A program made the position numbers and the translations under genes. Below are positions 63,833 through 64,000 of a stretch of DNA of 64,000 bases, piece by piece. The DNA comes from Siniperca chuatsi (lineage: Eukaryota; Chordata; Actinopteri; Centrarchiformes; Sinipercidae): positions 27,808,175 to 27,872,174 of the forward strand of contig NC_058046.1 in assembly GCF_020085105.1 (NCBI RefSeq), given 5' to 3'. How positions within the stretch are numbered: the stretch's first letter is position 1; each line of letters opens with the position of its first letter. Under the pieces are notes generated by a model. The model made no database searches and was not told the origin of the DNA. It saw only the letters and a list, made by a program, of their open reading frames with translations.

Positions 63833-64000
63833 TCTTTATAATAATAATGAAGCAAATGACTATGTCGCTCAGAATGACAAACCCATAGAGAATTACCACC
63901 CAGCTCTGCAGTTCCCCTCAGCTCTACGGAGCTTTAAAGGGTCTTTGAGCTCATTGTTTTGGTTTTCGGGAACACAACTTTGCTGTTTTGGTTCACTCTC

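Overview
The window is animal, almost certainly teleost fish, genomic DNA. The reasons are split genes with short vertebrate-type exons, proteins that align well with vertebrate COX-1, PMPCA and INPP5E, and intergenic and intronic DNA full of fish-type repeats: hAT and TTAA-flanked MITEs, L1/Tx1- and L2/CR1-like LINEs, a tRNA-like SINE, and CA and CT microsatellites. There is no bacterial, plasmid or phage signal.

Layout. 1-400: a piece of an abundant teleost repeat. About 1985-2950: a decayed tandem copy of the 5' part of the next gene. 3351-21053 (+): ptgs1 (cyclooxygenase 1), 11 coding exons. Its intron 9 (9.25 kb) holds two large insertions: a 2.47-kb DNA transposon with perfect 27-bp terminal inverted repeats, and a 5.3-kb L1/Tx1-like LINE that landed inside a MITE. 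37071-23751 (-): an orphan type-I membrane receptor with five Ig domains, a roughly 450-residue Ser/Thr/Pro/Gln-rich stalk, one membrane span and a cytoplasmic tail. It lies tail-to-tail with ptgs1 and probably has a 5' UTR exon near 40.1 kb. 40.5-43.5 kb: Tc1-like and L2/CR1-like transposon debris. 45855-45287 (-): a small two-exon gene for a 112-residue protein with signal peptide, coiled coil and hydrophobic C-terminus, not recognised. 47305-52663 (+): pmpca, 13 exons. 60862-55281 (-): inpp5e, 10 coding exons. 61.7-64 kb: intergenic, ending in a tRNA-derived SINE.

The genes do not form a pathway. ptgs1 makes prostaglandin H2 at the ER and nuclear membrane, pmpca is the non-catalytic subunit of the mitochondrial processing peptidase, and inpp5e is a prenylated ciliary phosphoinositide 5-phosphatase. 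The pmpca/inpp5e convergent pair also exists in mammals (human 9q34), so it is old synteny.

Reconstructed reading frames close exactly: ptgs1 595 aa, Ig receptor 1246 aa from the innermost start, small gene 112 aa, pmpca 517 aa, inpp5e 644 aa. Exon borders were read by eye from GT/AG signals, phase and homology. UTR ends are mostly unknown.
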